Source of the DNA: Microcaldota archaeon
GTDB taxonomy: Archaea; Micrarchaeota; Micrarchaeia; Norongarragalinales; UBA8480
Assembly (NCBI GenBank): GCA_013425325.1
Contig: JACCLL010000091.1
Coordinates: 1-35,451, forward strand
Direction: 5' to 3'
DNA length: 35,451 nt
A model generated the notes under the pieces. That model saw nothing but the letters and a program-made list of their open reading frames with translations, was not told where the DNA came from and did no database searches. Within the stretch, counting starts at the first letter, position 1, and each line of letters begins with the position of its first letter. A program made the position numbers and the translations under genes. This document shows positions 8,685 through 17,023 of this stretch, piece after piece.

Positions 8685-9605
8685 ATGAGGAATGCAATCT
8701 ATATTTTTAGTGACATGGAATCGCTCGAGCCAGACGAGGAAGCCGCTTTGCTAAAAAAACTTCCTCGTACGGGTCACGTGATTTACTTGGGTGACTTGGT
8801 TGGAAAGGCCAAGCTCGACAAGTGGGTGCGCGAACAAAAACTGGCGTTCATAAAAGAACATGCTGGAAAAATGGGTTTGTCGGAAGAACTACTGCGAAGA
8901 CTTGACTTGGTAAAACGAGGGTATTTTATTGAAACTTTGCCGCAGGCCGCGCAGAAAAGTATGCTTGAGGAGAGGGTGGCTGAAGGAATTAGGCGCTTTC
9001 GCGCCCTGCGGACGCTTTCTTCCGCGGACATATTAGCCGGAAACAAGGAAGTGCACGCTACTCAATTGGGGTATCCTGTAGATCGGCAATACAAAAAACT
9101 TGAAACTGATTCAGTGAGGTTCCATTGGCGGCCCACCAGCAGGGAAACTGAAAATTTGTTTGTGTTGGCGGTACCGTCTGGAAATTATGGCAAAATGCGG
9201 GTGGTTCTAAACAGACTGAAGAAAGAAGCGAGACGAGCGCAGGCAGAAGGCAAGGCAGTCGTTCTGTTAACCCACCACAATCCTTTTTTCGGTCCGTTTG
9301 GAATGGCTTTGAAGCCGCGACAAATAAAAGGAGTCGCCGTGCGTTTGATAAGCGAAGACGACCTCGGCCGCGCGAAGTTTTTGCGGCAATTGGCGCGCGA
9401 GATGCGCGCGGATTATATATTCTGCGGCCACCGCCACGAGCCCCTGTTCGGAAAGATGATTGGCGTCCTTCCTCAAGAACAGCATTCCTTCAAGTGGTTT
9501 ACCAAAATGGGGGGCGAGCGCAAGGAAGTGCCCGTGATTTACTTGCAAGAGGGCTTGGTGGCCCGCGTTTCTGACGAGCGTAGGCCTCGGATCGAGTTAT
9601 TCTAG
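8685..9605 (+). CDS. Calcineurin-like metallophosphoesterase-fold protein, partly degenerate motifs
   Basis: IFSDMES (vs DxH), IYLGDLVGK (GDxV), ILAGNKE (vs GNHD/E), LLTHHNP, FCGHRHEP (GHxH). Confidence 0.8.
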   Translation: MRNAIYIFSDMESLEPDEEAALLKKLPRTGHVIYLGDLVGKAKLDKWVREQKLAFIKEHAGKMGLSEELLRRLDLVKRGYFIETLPQAAQKSMLEERVAEGIRRFRALRTLSSADILAGNKEVHATQLGYPVDRQYKKLETDSVRFHWRPTSRETENLFVLAVPSGNYGKMRVVLNRLKKEARRAQAEGKAVVLLTHHNPFFGPFGMALKPRQIKGVAVRLISEDDLGRAKFLRQLAREMRADYIFCGHRHEPLFGKMIGVLPQEQHSFKWFTKMGGERKEVPVIYLQEGLVARVSDERRPRIELF

Positions 9606-10376
9606 TCTGCGAACCAAGCGGCGCAGCTCATGTAAGTTCGAGACCGTGTGACGGGCGCCTGCTGCGCGAAGCTTTTCTTCGCTGCACGTTCCGCGCCTTC
9701 CCACGGTGATCGCGCCGAATTCTTTTCCGACGCGCATGTCCTCAGGCGCATCGCCTACGAAAACAATTTTGCTTGCGGGAACGCCGAATTTCTGCTGTAA
9801 GTGAGATAAGTGTGGCTTTCCCTTAGTGAACGCGCGTTTTTTTGTAGTCGTTCCGAGGACTTCGTTAAAATGGTATCGGATGCCATTTGCCGCAAGCAGC
9901 GAAGCAATACTTTCAGGATTGGCTGAACTAGAGATTGCAAGAGTATGGCCGTCTTCTGCTAGGCCGGCTAAGGCGGTTTTTACTTCCTTGAACAAGCCTG
10001 CTTTTTCTATTCGTCCTTTTAGAAGTTCAGAGTACCTGGCCTGCATCTGTTTCGCGAGGTTCTCGGGCGGCTGTCGGCCGAAGTACTCGCGGTACTCTCT
10101 TTCGAATACTTCGAAGTTGTTTCTCCCGCCTTCCCAATATCGTTCAACAGCATATCTTGATGGAAGGCTGGCTTTTTCTCTGCAGGCTTGGCCGAAAGCG
10201 CGGAGCTTTACTTTAACGCCTCTGTACAAAACGCCGTCCCAGTCGAATACGATTAATGCCACGCTAATAAGTTCAAGCCCGTGTTTTTTAAACGCTTTTG
10301 AAAGAAGAGGCGATCTTCTCGGCACAAGCCTTACGCTCGTAGGAATAGTACTCGTGGTCGCCGGCGCGTTGCTCAT
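9597..10376 (-). CDS. HAD-superfamily hydrolase (phosphoglycolate phosphatase-like)
   Basis: VFDWDGVLY motif I, ISSSAN motif II, KGKPH lysine, VGDAPEDMRVG motif IV. The ORF extends to 10484, but ATG at 10376 avoids overlap with the DegT gene. Confidence 0.88.
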   Translation of the reverse strand: MSNAPATTSTIPTSVRLVPRRSPLLSKAFKKHGLELISVALIVFDWDGVLYRGVKVKLRAFGQACREKASLPSRYAVERYWEGGRNNFEVFEREYREYFGRQPPENLAKQMQARYSELLKGRIEKAGLFKEVKTALAGLAEDGHTLAISSSANPESIASLLAANGIRYHFNEVLGTTTKKRAFTKGKPHLSHLQQKFGVPASKIVFVGDAPEDMRVGKEFGAITVGRRGTCSEEKLRAAGARHTVSNLHELRRLVRRLE

Positions 10377-10384
10377 CTTAGTAG

Positions 10385-11467
10385 CTAGGCCTCTGCGTAA
10401 AATGCCGTTACCGATTCCGCGACTTTGTGCACGTCTTCTTCCGAAAGCGACGGGTGCACTGGAAGGGATAAGACTTCTTTGCAAATCTTTTCAGTAGTTG
10501 GACAGCTTCCCTTGGCTTCAAGCACGGGGATCGAATGCAGCGGCGTTGGGTAGAATACCGCGTTTCCGATTCCTGCGGCGTCCAAATGCGCCTTCAATCC
10601 GTCTCGGTTTTCGGCTTTTAGGGTGTACTGGTGGTATACGTGGAACGCGCGTTCGTCGCAGAACGGCGTCTTGACTTGCTTGACTTTCTTCAGCAAGTCG
10701 TTCAGCATTTCCGCGTTTTTTCGGCGTTTTTCGGTCCAGCCATCGAGTTTTTTCAGCTGCTCCAAGCCGATTGCCGCGCCGACGCCGGTCATGCGGTAGT
10801 TGTAGCCCACGAATAGGTATTCGTAGCGGGCGCGCATTCCGACATTGCGGATTATTCGCGCGTTTGCAGCCAGTTCGTCGTTGTCGGTTAGAATGGCTCC
10901 GCCTTCCATGGTAGTCATGTTCTTGGTTGGATAGAATGACAGGCACGCGGCGTCGTCGTTGAAGTTGCGGCTTCCTTTCCATTTCGCGCCTATTGCCTGG
11001 CAGTTGTCGCTAATGACTTTGGCGCCAGCCGCGTGCGCGGCGTCGACTATTGCGTCGACGTCGTATGCCTGGCCGTACAATGAAACTGGTATTACTGCCT
11101 TGGCCTTGCCTTTTTTCAGTTCTTTGACTGTCTTGTCGGGGTTCATGTTGAACGTCTTCTTGTCAACGTCAATGTACTTCGTTTTAGCACGGACGTACTT
11201 CGTGACGTTTGCTGTTGCAATGAACGAAAAGTCGGGAATCAGGACTTCGTCCTTCTCCTTTATTCCTGCCGCTAGAAGCGCGACGTGTAAGGCAGCAGTG
11301 CCGCTGTTTAATGCAATGGCGTGCTTGTACTGACAGTATTGCGCCAGTGCTTTCTCGAATTCCTCGACTTTCGGGCCGTGAGTCAGTTGTCCCGAGCGCA
11401 GGACTTGCATTGCGTGATTGACTTCCTCGTCGCCGATGATTGGTTTTGCTATTGGAATTCCACTCAT
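10385..11467 (-). CDS. DegT/DnrJ/EryC1/StrS-family PLP aminotransferase (WbpE-like candidate)
   Basis: IPIAKPIIGDEEV, GTAALHVALLAAGI, SFYPTKNMTTMEGGAIL (PLP lysine), GYNYRMTGVGAAIGLEQL. Confidence 0.96.
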   Translation of the reverse strand: MSGIPIAKPIIGDEEVNHAMQVLRSGQLTHGPKVEEFEKALAQYCQYKHAIALNSGTAALHVALLAAGIKEKDEVLIPDFSFIATANVTKYVRAKTKYIDVDKKTFNMNPDKTVKELKKGKAKAVIPVSLYGQAYDVDAIVDAAHAAGAKVISDNCQAIGAKWKGSRNFNDDAACLSFYPTKNMTTMEGGAILTDNDELAANARIIRNVGMRARYEYLFVGYNYRMTGVGAAIGLEQLKKLDGWTEKRRKNAEMLNDLLKKVKQVKTPFCDERAFHVYHQYTLKAENRDGLKAHLDAAGIGNAVFYPTPLHSIPVLEAKGSCPTTEKICKEVLSLPVHPSLSEEDVHKVAESVTAFYAEA

Positions 11468-11480
11468 TTTCTCACTTCCT

Positions 11481-12146
11481 TCACTTGTTTCGTGACTGGT
11501 TAATTTTTTCTGCTATTTTAGAAAGGTTAATTCCTCTTTCCGCAAGCCAGCGTGCTAGGGGTAACACTCCGTTAGAGTATTCTTCTTGCAGGAACTTGCG
11601 TCGCGATTCCGCGGTTTCTTGCGGAAGCCGTTTTTCTTCGATTTGACGCAGGTTTAGTCCAAGTATTTGTTCCGGAGTTTGGACAGAGTGCTTCCATTCG
11701 CCGTTTTTTTCATCGCCCCAAGTCATGTACCCGCCTATCAGGAAGGGAATTTCTTCAGTTCTAAGATGTGGTAATACTCCCGGTTTGCCTAGAGAGTAGT
11801 ATTTCGTGACCATTGTACTTAGTTCTTTTGCGTCAAGAACCCGTCGCAGATACTCTTTTGTCACCAGCGTGTGCCGGAGTTCTTTTGTTGCGCCGACGTT
11901 TTGTGTACTTCCTATTCCAAGGTGGCGGAACATCGGCCGCGCCAAGTGCGCTGCATCAACCAGTTCGCGGTTTAGCGGAATCCCCTGCTTTTCCATCTCT
12001 TCGGCAATTGCGTTGCTTACTTCTCTTGCCAATAAAGCCTGAGCTTTTACGGAAGCGTAGCGGGCGGGCATTTTTTCCAAACTTGCGGTAAGAACCCGTC
12101 TTTCTGGAATTCTTGTCTTGCCGTATGATTTGAAGGATAGCCCCAT
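11481..12146 (-). CDS. Conserved hypothetical protein, copy B of paralog pair (possible HD-derived fold)
   Basis: 221 aa; collinear similarity over the whole length to 6935..7615. Confidence 0.8.
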   Translation of the reverse strand: MGLSFKSYGKTRIPERRVLTASLEKMPARYASVKAQALLAREVSNAIAEEMEKQGIPLNRELVDAAHLARPMFRHLGIGSTQNVGATKELRHTLVTKEYLRRVLDAKELSTMVTKYYSLGKPGVLPHLRTEEIPFLIGGYMTWGDEKNGEWKHSVQTPEQILGLNLRQIEEKRLPQETAESRRKFLQEEYSNGVLPLARWLAERGINLSKIAEKINQSRNK

Positions 12147-12148
12147 TT

Positions 12149-12784
12149 TTACCGCGTTGACTTAATTTTAGAGTAGTCGCTTGCTTTGACAGTAAATTCT
12201 TCGCCGCACTTCGGGCACTTCAGTAGAACTTCGCTGCCTTTCTCGCTTTTTTTCTCGGCTTTTTGGCCGCACTTGCACACGAAGCCCTTCAGTCGTGCGG
12301 GGTTTCCCATTACGAGGCCGTGCGCGGGGACATCGTGCGTCACGACTGAACCCATTCCCACGAGCGCCCATTCACCAATGGTCCGGCCGGGGCCTATTGT
12401 GGCGTTGGCGCCTATTGCCGCTCCCTTCTTGACCGTGGTCGTGTCTATTGTCCATCCCGCGCCGCTTGCCGCGCCTCCTTTTAGGGTTTCGTCGGGGTTG
12501 ATTGCGCGGGGATAGCGGTCGTTGGTCAGGCACGCGTGGGGGCCGATGAACACTCCGTCTTCAACCACTGTTTTAGTAAAGAGAGAAACGTTGTTCTGGA
12601 TTTTTACTTTGTTGCCGATGCGGCACTGCGAGTCAATTGAAACGCCTTTGGCTATGACGCAGTTCTTTCCTATTTCCACGTCGTCGCGTATCTGCGCCCA
12701 GTTCCAAACGCTCGTGCCCGCACCGAGTTTCGCTTTGGGCGAGACTTCGGCGGTTGCGTGAATATGAACTTTTTCTAAAGTCAA
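12149..12784 (-). CDS. Left-handed beta-helix (hexapeptide) acyltransferase with C-terminal zinc-ribbon tail, WbpD-like
   Basis: Repeated hexapeptides (IGKNCVIAKGVSID, IGNKVKIQNNVSL), FIGPHACLTNDRYPRA, tail CKCG...CPKCG. Confidence 0.92.
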   Translation of the reverse strand: MTLEKVHIHATAEVSPKAKLGAGTSVWNWAQIRDDVEIGKNCVIAKGVSIDSQCRIGNKVKIQNNVSLFTKTVVEDGVFIGPHACLTNDRYPRAINPDETLKGGAASGAGWTIDTTTVKKGAAIGANATIGPGRTIGEWALVGMGSVVTHDVPAHGLVMGNPARLKGFVCKCGQKAEKKSEKGSEVLLKCPKCGEEFTVKASDYSKIKSTR

Positions 12785-12817
12785 TCAAAATCACCTTTTC
12801 CTTTTAGAACAAATAAT

Positions 12818-13942
12818 TTACAATAATCCCTTAATTACTTCATCAACTATCTGACGTGCCGCAAAACCGTTGCCGTACGGGTTAGGCCAACTTTTCGCTG
12901 ACTGAATTGTTCCGAATGCTTTTTTTATTTCGTTTTTTTCCACTCCTCCGAGAATCGCGCCTCCGGCACTGATTGATTCTGGGCGGTCACTTGATTTTCT
13001 TAGGACGACGCAAGGAATTCCTAGAGTGCAAGCTTCTTCTTGAACGCCGCCCGAATCTGTTAGTATGCATGCTGCTGATTTTTGAAGCAAGAGAAATTCG
13101 AGATAACCTGGAGGATCAATTATTTTTATTCCTTTTGTAGTCAATCCGAATTCTTCCACCCGCTTTCTTGTTCGGGGGTGAATTGGATAAATTACTTTCT
13201 TGTTAGTTTCCGTGCTTATTTCTCTGAACGCTTCTAAAAATTCCTTCAAAACTTCTGGACGATCCACGTTTTCGGCTCGGTGGGCGGTTACTAGTAGGTA
13301 TTCTTTTGGTTTTAGACCTAATGATTCAACATAGTTTGGAAAAGTTTCTTCGGCAAGGTCAAGATTTTGCTTTGTTGCATCTACGCTAGTATTTCCAGTA
13401 ACGAATATTTTTGGGGTAAAAGGGCCTCGCCAAGTTATCATTTCTTTAAGTCCAATGCCTTCTCTCCTCAGATTAAGTTTTGCTTCGTTTGTTGGGGGAA
13501 AAAGGTAGTCGCTTATGTGGTCGACTATTATGCGATTAGCTTCTTCAGGCATGCGCCTATCAAAGGAGCGTAAGCCTGCTTCTATGTGCGCTATAAGTAT
13601 TCCTATTTTGTGTGCCGCAATAGCGGACGCAAGAACGGTATTGGTATCGCCTTGAACAAAAAGGACATCTGGTTTTTCTTTTAGGAGAATTTCTTCCATC
13701 TCCTGCATCATTTGGGCGATTTGTTTAGCGTTAGAAGCAGATCTGACTCCTAAGTTGTATTTTGGTTTGGGTAGTTCTAGTTCTTCAAAAAAAATTCGAT
13801 CCATTTCGTAGGAATAGTGCTGATTGGAATGAATTATGAAGTAGTCTGCTGCTCTAGCTTCGAGTTCTCGAATCACTGGAGAAAGTTTTATTATCTCTGG
13901 CCGAGTGCCAAGCGCAATAGCTATCTTCAATGAATCCCCCAT
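12818..13942 (-). CDS. wecB: UDP-N-acetylglucosamine 2-epimerase (non-hydrolysing; WecB/WbpI-like)
   Basis: GTRPEIIKLSPVIREL, VQGDTNTVLASA, IEAGLRS, PEEANRIIVDHISDYLF, TAHRAENVD, LTDSGGVQEEA. Confidence 0.95.
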   Translation of the reverse strand: MGDSLKIAIALGTRPEIIKLSPVIRELEARAADYFIIHSNQHYSYEMDRIFFEELELPKPKYNLGVRSASNAKQIAQMMQEMEEILLKEKPDVLFVQGDTNTVLASAIAAHKIGILIAHIEAGLRSFDRRMPEEANRIIVDHISDYLFPPTNEAKLNLRREGIGLKEMITWRGPFTPKIFVTGNTSVDATKQNLDLAEETFPNYVESLGLKPKEYLLVTAHRAENVDRPEVLKEFLEAFREISTETNKKVIYPIHPRTRKRVEEFGLTTKGIKIIDPPGYLEFLLLQKSAACILTDSGGVQEEACTLGIPCVVLRKSSDRPESISAGGAILGGVEKNEIKKAFGTIQSAKSWPNPYGNGFAARQIVDEVIKGLL

Positions 13943-13957
13943 GTAAATTCCAATAGA

Positions 13958-13963
13958 TTTAAA
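13958..13963 (+). promoter_or_regulatory. Putative TATA box for the degenerate deacetylase gene
   Basis: TTTAAA about 30 nt upstream of ATG 13990. Confidence 0.4.
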
Positions 13964-13972
13964 GCCCGTAAC

Positions 13973-13989
13973 AACAATTAAACATTGTT
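13973..13989. repeat. Short inverted repeat AACAAT-TAAAC-ATTGTT abutting the ATG at 13990
   Basis: Perfect 6-bp arms with 5-nt spacer between divergent genes 12818..13942(-) and 13990..14820(+). Confidence 0.5.
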
Positions 13990-14820
13990 ATGTTTAAAAA
14001 AACAATAAGAACAGGGGCTTCTCTGGTAGCGCCGTTCATGTGGAAGCATTTTCTAAAACCAGTCGGGCATAAGTGGAAAGGCAAAAACGTTGCGGTAACC
14101 CTTTCTTTTAACTACGAGTGTCCTGATGATGTCGAACAAATTCCTAAAATTTGTGAGCTTTTTTCGTCTTATGGTTTTGAGGCCACTCACGCTTGTACGG
14201 GTAGGCTTGTACAGGATTTTCCAAAAAATCACTTGTTGATTGTTGAAAAAAAACACGAAATAATAAACCATGCATTTAGCAGCCCTTCGCAGTATCTAAG
14301 TAGGCTAAGCACTGATGAAATAGCGAAGGAAATAACGGGTTTCGAAAAGGTCTCTGAAAACGTGCTGGGATTGAGGCCGAAAGGATTTCGTTGTCCAAAT
14401 TTCGGTATGGGCAATGATGTGCGTGTTTATGAAATACTAGAAGAGAGGCGCTATGTTTACTCGTCTTCTACAAACCTTACTGCCACGCCAAACAGTGGTC
14501 TTCCCTATAACCCATCGCGAAAAGACTTTCTTAAAAAAGGAGACATGCCGTTGTTAGAATTGCCGGTCATGGCTTGTCCTTCTCACTTTTATCCTCTGTT
14601 TGACGACTGGCACTGTTTCAGGGGCAAAATACATGAAAAGGATTTCATTGCAACGTTCAATAAAGCATTAGACTTGGGGGAGAAATACAACCTTTACCTG
14701 AATTTCAGTTTTCATGCTCGCTTTATCACTACTAATCTTGAAAGTTTACTTCGTTCGCTTGCCGAAAGGGACGCTTTAGTTGTTACTTGTCTTGATGCCG
14801 TGAATCTGGTGCAGCATTAA
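13990..14820 (+). CDS. Polysaccharide deacetylase (NodB)-fold protein, degenerate active site
   Basis: Aligns with 18292..19143: VTLSFNYECPDD vs VTISFDYDFKED; EIINHAFSSP vs EIINHTQNHP; GFRCPNFG vs GFRTPHFG; SSSTNLT conserved. Confidence 0.82.
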   Translation: MFKKTIRTGASLVAPFMWKHFLKPVGHKWKGKNVAVTLSFNYECPDDVEQIPKICELFSSYGFEATHACTGRLVQDFPKNHLLIVEKKHEIINHAFSSPSQYLSRLSTDEIAKEITGFEKVSENVLGLRPKGFRCPNFGMGNDVRVYEILEERRYVYSSSTNLTATPNSGLPYNPSRKDFLKKGDMPLLELPVMACPSHFYPLFDDWHCFRGKIHEKDFIATFNKALDLGEKYNLYLNFSFHARFITTNLESLLRSLAERDALVVTCLDAVNLVQH

Positions 14821-15749
14821 ATTGACTTTGGGTTTGTTTTGTCAAACCACTGCCAACTTATTTCAAGTCCTTTTTCAAGAGTGACCGAAGGCGTGAAGCC
14901 CAACAATTTTTTACATTTTTCGGTTGATGTAATACGGTGGCGTATGCGGTCCCAAGAACGGCGCGGTATTGTTTTAGTTCCTGCGTCAGAATGACTAACT
15001 TCTAAAATTGTTTCCGCTAATTTTTTTACTGATACGGCATTACCGCTTCCGACGTTTATCGATTCTCCCTGTGCCTCCTTCTTTTCGGCTGCGCGGACGA
15101 ATGCTTCCGCGACATCGTCTATAAAAGTATAGTCGCGGGTGTCTGAGCCGTCTCCCATTATGGGTAATGGAACTCCTTCCTTTGCCATACGCATAAAATT
15201 TGGGATAACGCTTCGGTACTGGCCGGGCCTGTCCCTAGGGCCATAAACATTAAACAGTCTAAGCGATACGGTTTCCAAATTTTCATTGTCATTAAAGAAC
15301 TTGCAGTAGTATTCGCCGAGCAACTTCGTGATTGCATAGGGAGTTTCGGGTTTTTTTAATAAATCTTCCGCCATTTTTCCTTCGTATGGGCCGTAAACAC
15401 AAGATGAGGAAGCGTAGACCACTCGTTTAATTCCGTTGCGTTTGCTTGCCTGAAGCACGTTTAAAGTGCCTTTACCGTTGATGTCTAAGTCTTCTTGTGG
15501 GTCATCAACCGATCGCTGGTTAGCAAAATTTGCTGCGATATGAAATACTATTTCACAGTCATGCATAGTCTTTTCAAGCAGGGGTAAGTTTCGTATGTCC
15601 CCTTCTACAAATTCTATATTTTTTGGAAGATTTTCTCTTGAACCTTGCACTAGGTTGTCAAAGGCAATTACTTCCCATCCTTTTTCCAGCAAGCGACTGC
15701 AAAGATTAGCGCCAATAAAGCCCGCCCCGCCGGTAACTAGTGTCTTCAT
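14817..15749 (-). CDS. NAD-dependent epimerase/dehydratase (UDP-glucose 4-epimerase-like)
   Basis: MKTLVTGGAGFIGANLC, SSSCVYG, YAITKLLGEYY, RLFNVYGPRDRPGQYRS. Confidence 0.94.
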   Translation of the reverse strand: MKTLVTGGAGFIGANLCSRLLEKGWEVIAFDNLVQGSRENLPKNIEFVEGDIRNLPLLEKTMHDCEIVFHIAANFANQRSVDDPQEDLDINGKGTLNVLQASKRNGIKRVVYASSSCVYGPYEGKMAEDLLKKPETPYAITKLLGEYYCKFFNDNENLETVSLRLFNVYGPRDRPGQYRSVIPNFMRMAKEGVPLPIMGDGSDTRDYTFIDDVAEAFVRAAEKKEAQGESINVGSGNAVSVKKLAETILEVSHSDAGTKTIPRRSWDRIRHRITSTEKCKKLLGFTPSVTLEKGLEISWQWFDKTNPKSI

Positions 15750-16966
15750 TGTCCATCCCCTATTGTCTTTAGTTTAAAACCCGCAGAACGCCATTTTGTT
15801 GCATCAAGAAAGTTTTTAGCGTCAAAAACGTTTTTGTTTTTCATCAGTTCTCCTATTTTTGCTGGATCGATTTTCTTAAATTCTTCGTGGGCTACTAGGA
15901 AACAGGCGCAGTCAGCACCGTTTAAAGCTTCTTCAAGAGAAACTGCCTTTCTATTTTTGACGTGCGGGTCGTGTAAACGAACGTTATAGCCTGCCTTCGA
16001 GCATTCTTCCGCAAAAACGTAAGAAGGCGATTCACGGTCATCGTCAATGTCTGCTTTGTAAGCCAATCCAAGAACTGCTATTGTAGGCTTGCTCACGTCG
16101 CAAACCATTTTTTTTACCAACGCTAAGGAAAAAGACGGCATTTTTTCGTTTGATTCTCTTGCGGCTTTCATAAATGACGCGTCTTTAACTTCCTCTATGA
16201 GGTACCACGGGTCAACTGCTATGCAGTGTCCTCCGACGCCAGGCCCGGGTTCAAGTATATTAACGCGGGGATGCCGATTTGCAAGTTTTATGACGTTCCA
16301 GACGTTTAGCCCAAGTTCTTCGCAGACGCGGGCAAGCTCGTTAGCAAAGGCTATCTGAGAATCACGCGATGCGTTTTCTATAACCTTGGCCATTTCAGCT
16401 TCTTTTACTGTTGCCTTCAATAGTTCTCCTTTTACAAATCCCGCGTAAAGTTTAGAAGCGCTGTTAAACGAGTTCTCATCCGGTGCTCCTATTACTCGTA
16501 CGTTATTTACCATTTCGTTTAGAGTGTTTCCGGGAATCGCTCTTTCGGAGCAAAAAGCGTAAAGAATTTTTTTTCCGTTTAAGATGGGCAGCACTATTTT
16601 TTCGCTCGCGCCGGGACCTACCGTGGATTCAAGAATGACGAGATTGCCCTCGCGTACTTTTTTTGCGACGCTTTTTGCGGCTGTTTCAACGAAAGAGTAG
16701 TCGGGTTCGTGTCCCACGACGGGGGTAGGGACCGCCATTATAAACGCATCAGCATCGTCTGGACTTGTTGTAAACCTAATTTTTTTCTTTGCTGCCTCAA
16801 ACAATTCAGGTAGGCCGGGTTCTTCAAAGGGGAGTATTCCTTTGGATAATTTTTCTACTTTTTTGACGTCCAGGTCTACGCCGATTACTTCATTTCCTGC
16901 TTTTGCTAGGAATAGCGCGGTAGGCAAGCCTATGTATCCCAGACCTAATACACAAACTTTTGTCAT
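15746..16966 (-). CDS. wecC: Nucleotide-sugar 6-dehydrogenase (UDP-N-acetyl-D-mannosamine/GlcNAc dehydrogenase; WecC/WbpA-like)
   Basis: VLGLGYIGLPTALFLAKAGNEVIGVD, VPTPV, ESTVGPG, EPGPGVGGHCIAVDPWYL, VLGLAYKADIDDDRESPS. Confidence 0.95.
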   Translation of the reverse strand: MTKVCVLGLGYIGLPTALFLAKAGNEVIGVDLDVKKVEKLSKGILPFEEPGLPELFEAAKKKIRFTTSPDDADAFIMAVPTPVVGHEPDYSFVETAAKSVAKKVREGNLVILESTVGPGASEKIVLPILNGKKILYAFCSERAIPGNTLNEMVNNVRVIGAPDENSFNSASKLYAGFVKGELLKATVKEAEMAKVIENASRDSQIAFANELARVCEELGLNVWNVIKLANRHPRVNILEPGPGVGGHCIAVDPWYLIEEVKDASFMKAARESNEKMPSFSLALVKKMVCDVSKPTIAVLGLAYKADIDDDRESPSYVFAEECSKAGYNVRLHDPHVKNRKAVSLEEALNGADCACFLVAHEEFKKIDPAKIGELMKNKNVFDAKNFLDATKWRSAGFKLKTIGDGQ

Positions 16967-16992
16967 CCCCCAAACCTCTCAAGTTGGTATTT

Positions 16993-17002
16993 TTTAATAT
17001 AT
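16993..17002 (+). promoter_or_regulatory. Putative TATA box for the GT4 gene at 17024
   Basis: TTTAATATAT about 27 nt upstream of ATG 17024. Confidence 0.45.
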
Positions 17003-17023
17003 GGCTATTGTCTTAATAACATT

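Noticed and set aside
10377-10484. N-terminal extension of the HAD ORF overlapping the DegT gene
   Set aside because: The extension reads the DegT C-terminal codons in another frame; ATG at 10376 follows directly after the DegT stop region.
12149-12290. Zinc-ribbon tail (CKCG...CPKCG) on the hexapeptide acyltransferase as a novel fusion
   Set aside because: Cys-rich tails of this kind are, to my recollection, common in WbpD-like acyltransferases, so I do not consider it novel.
5032-15749. Two GalE-like epimerases as a recent duplication
   Set aside because: They share family motifs only and differ throughout; ordinary divergent members of a large family.
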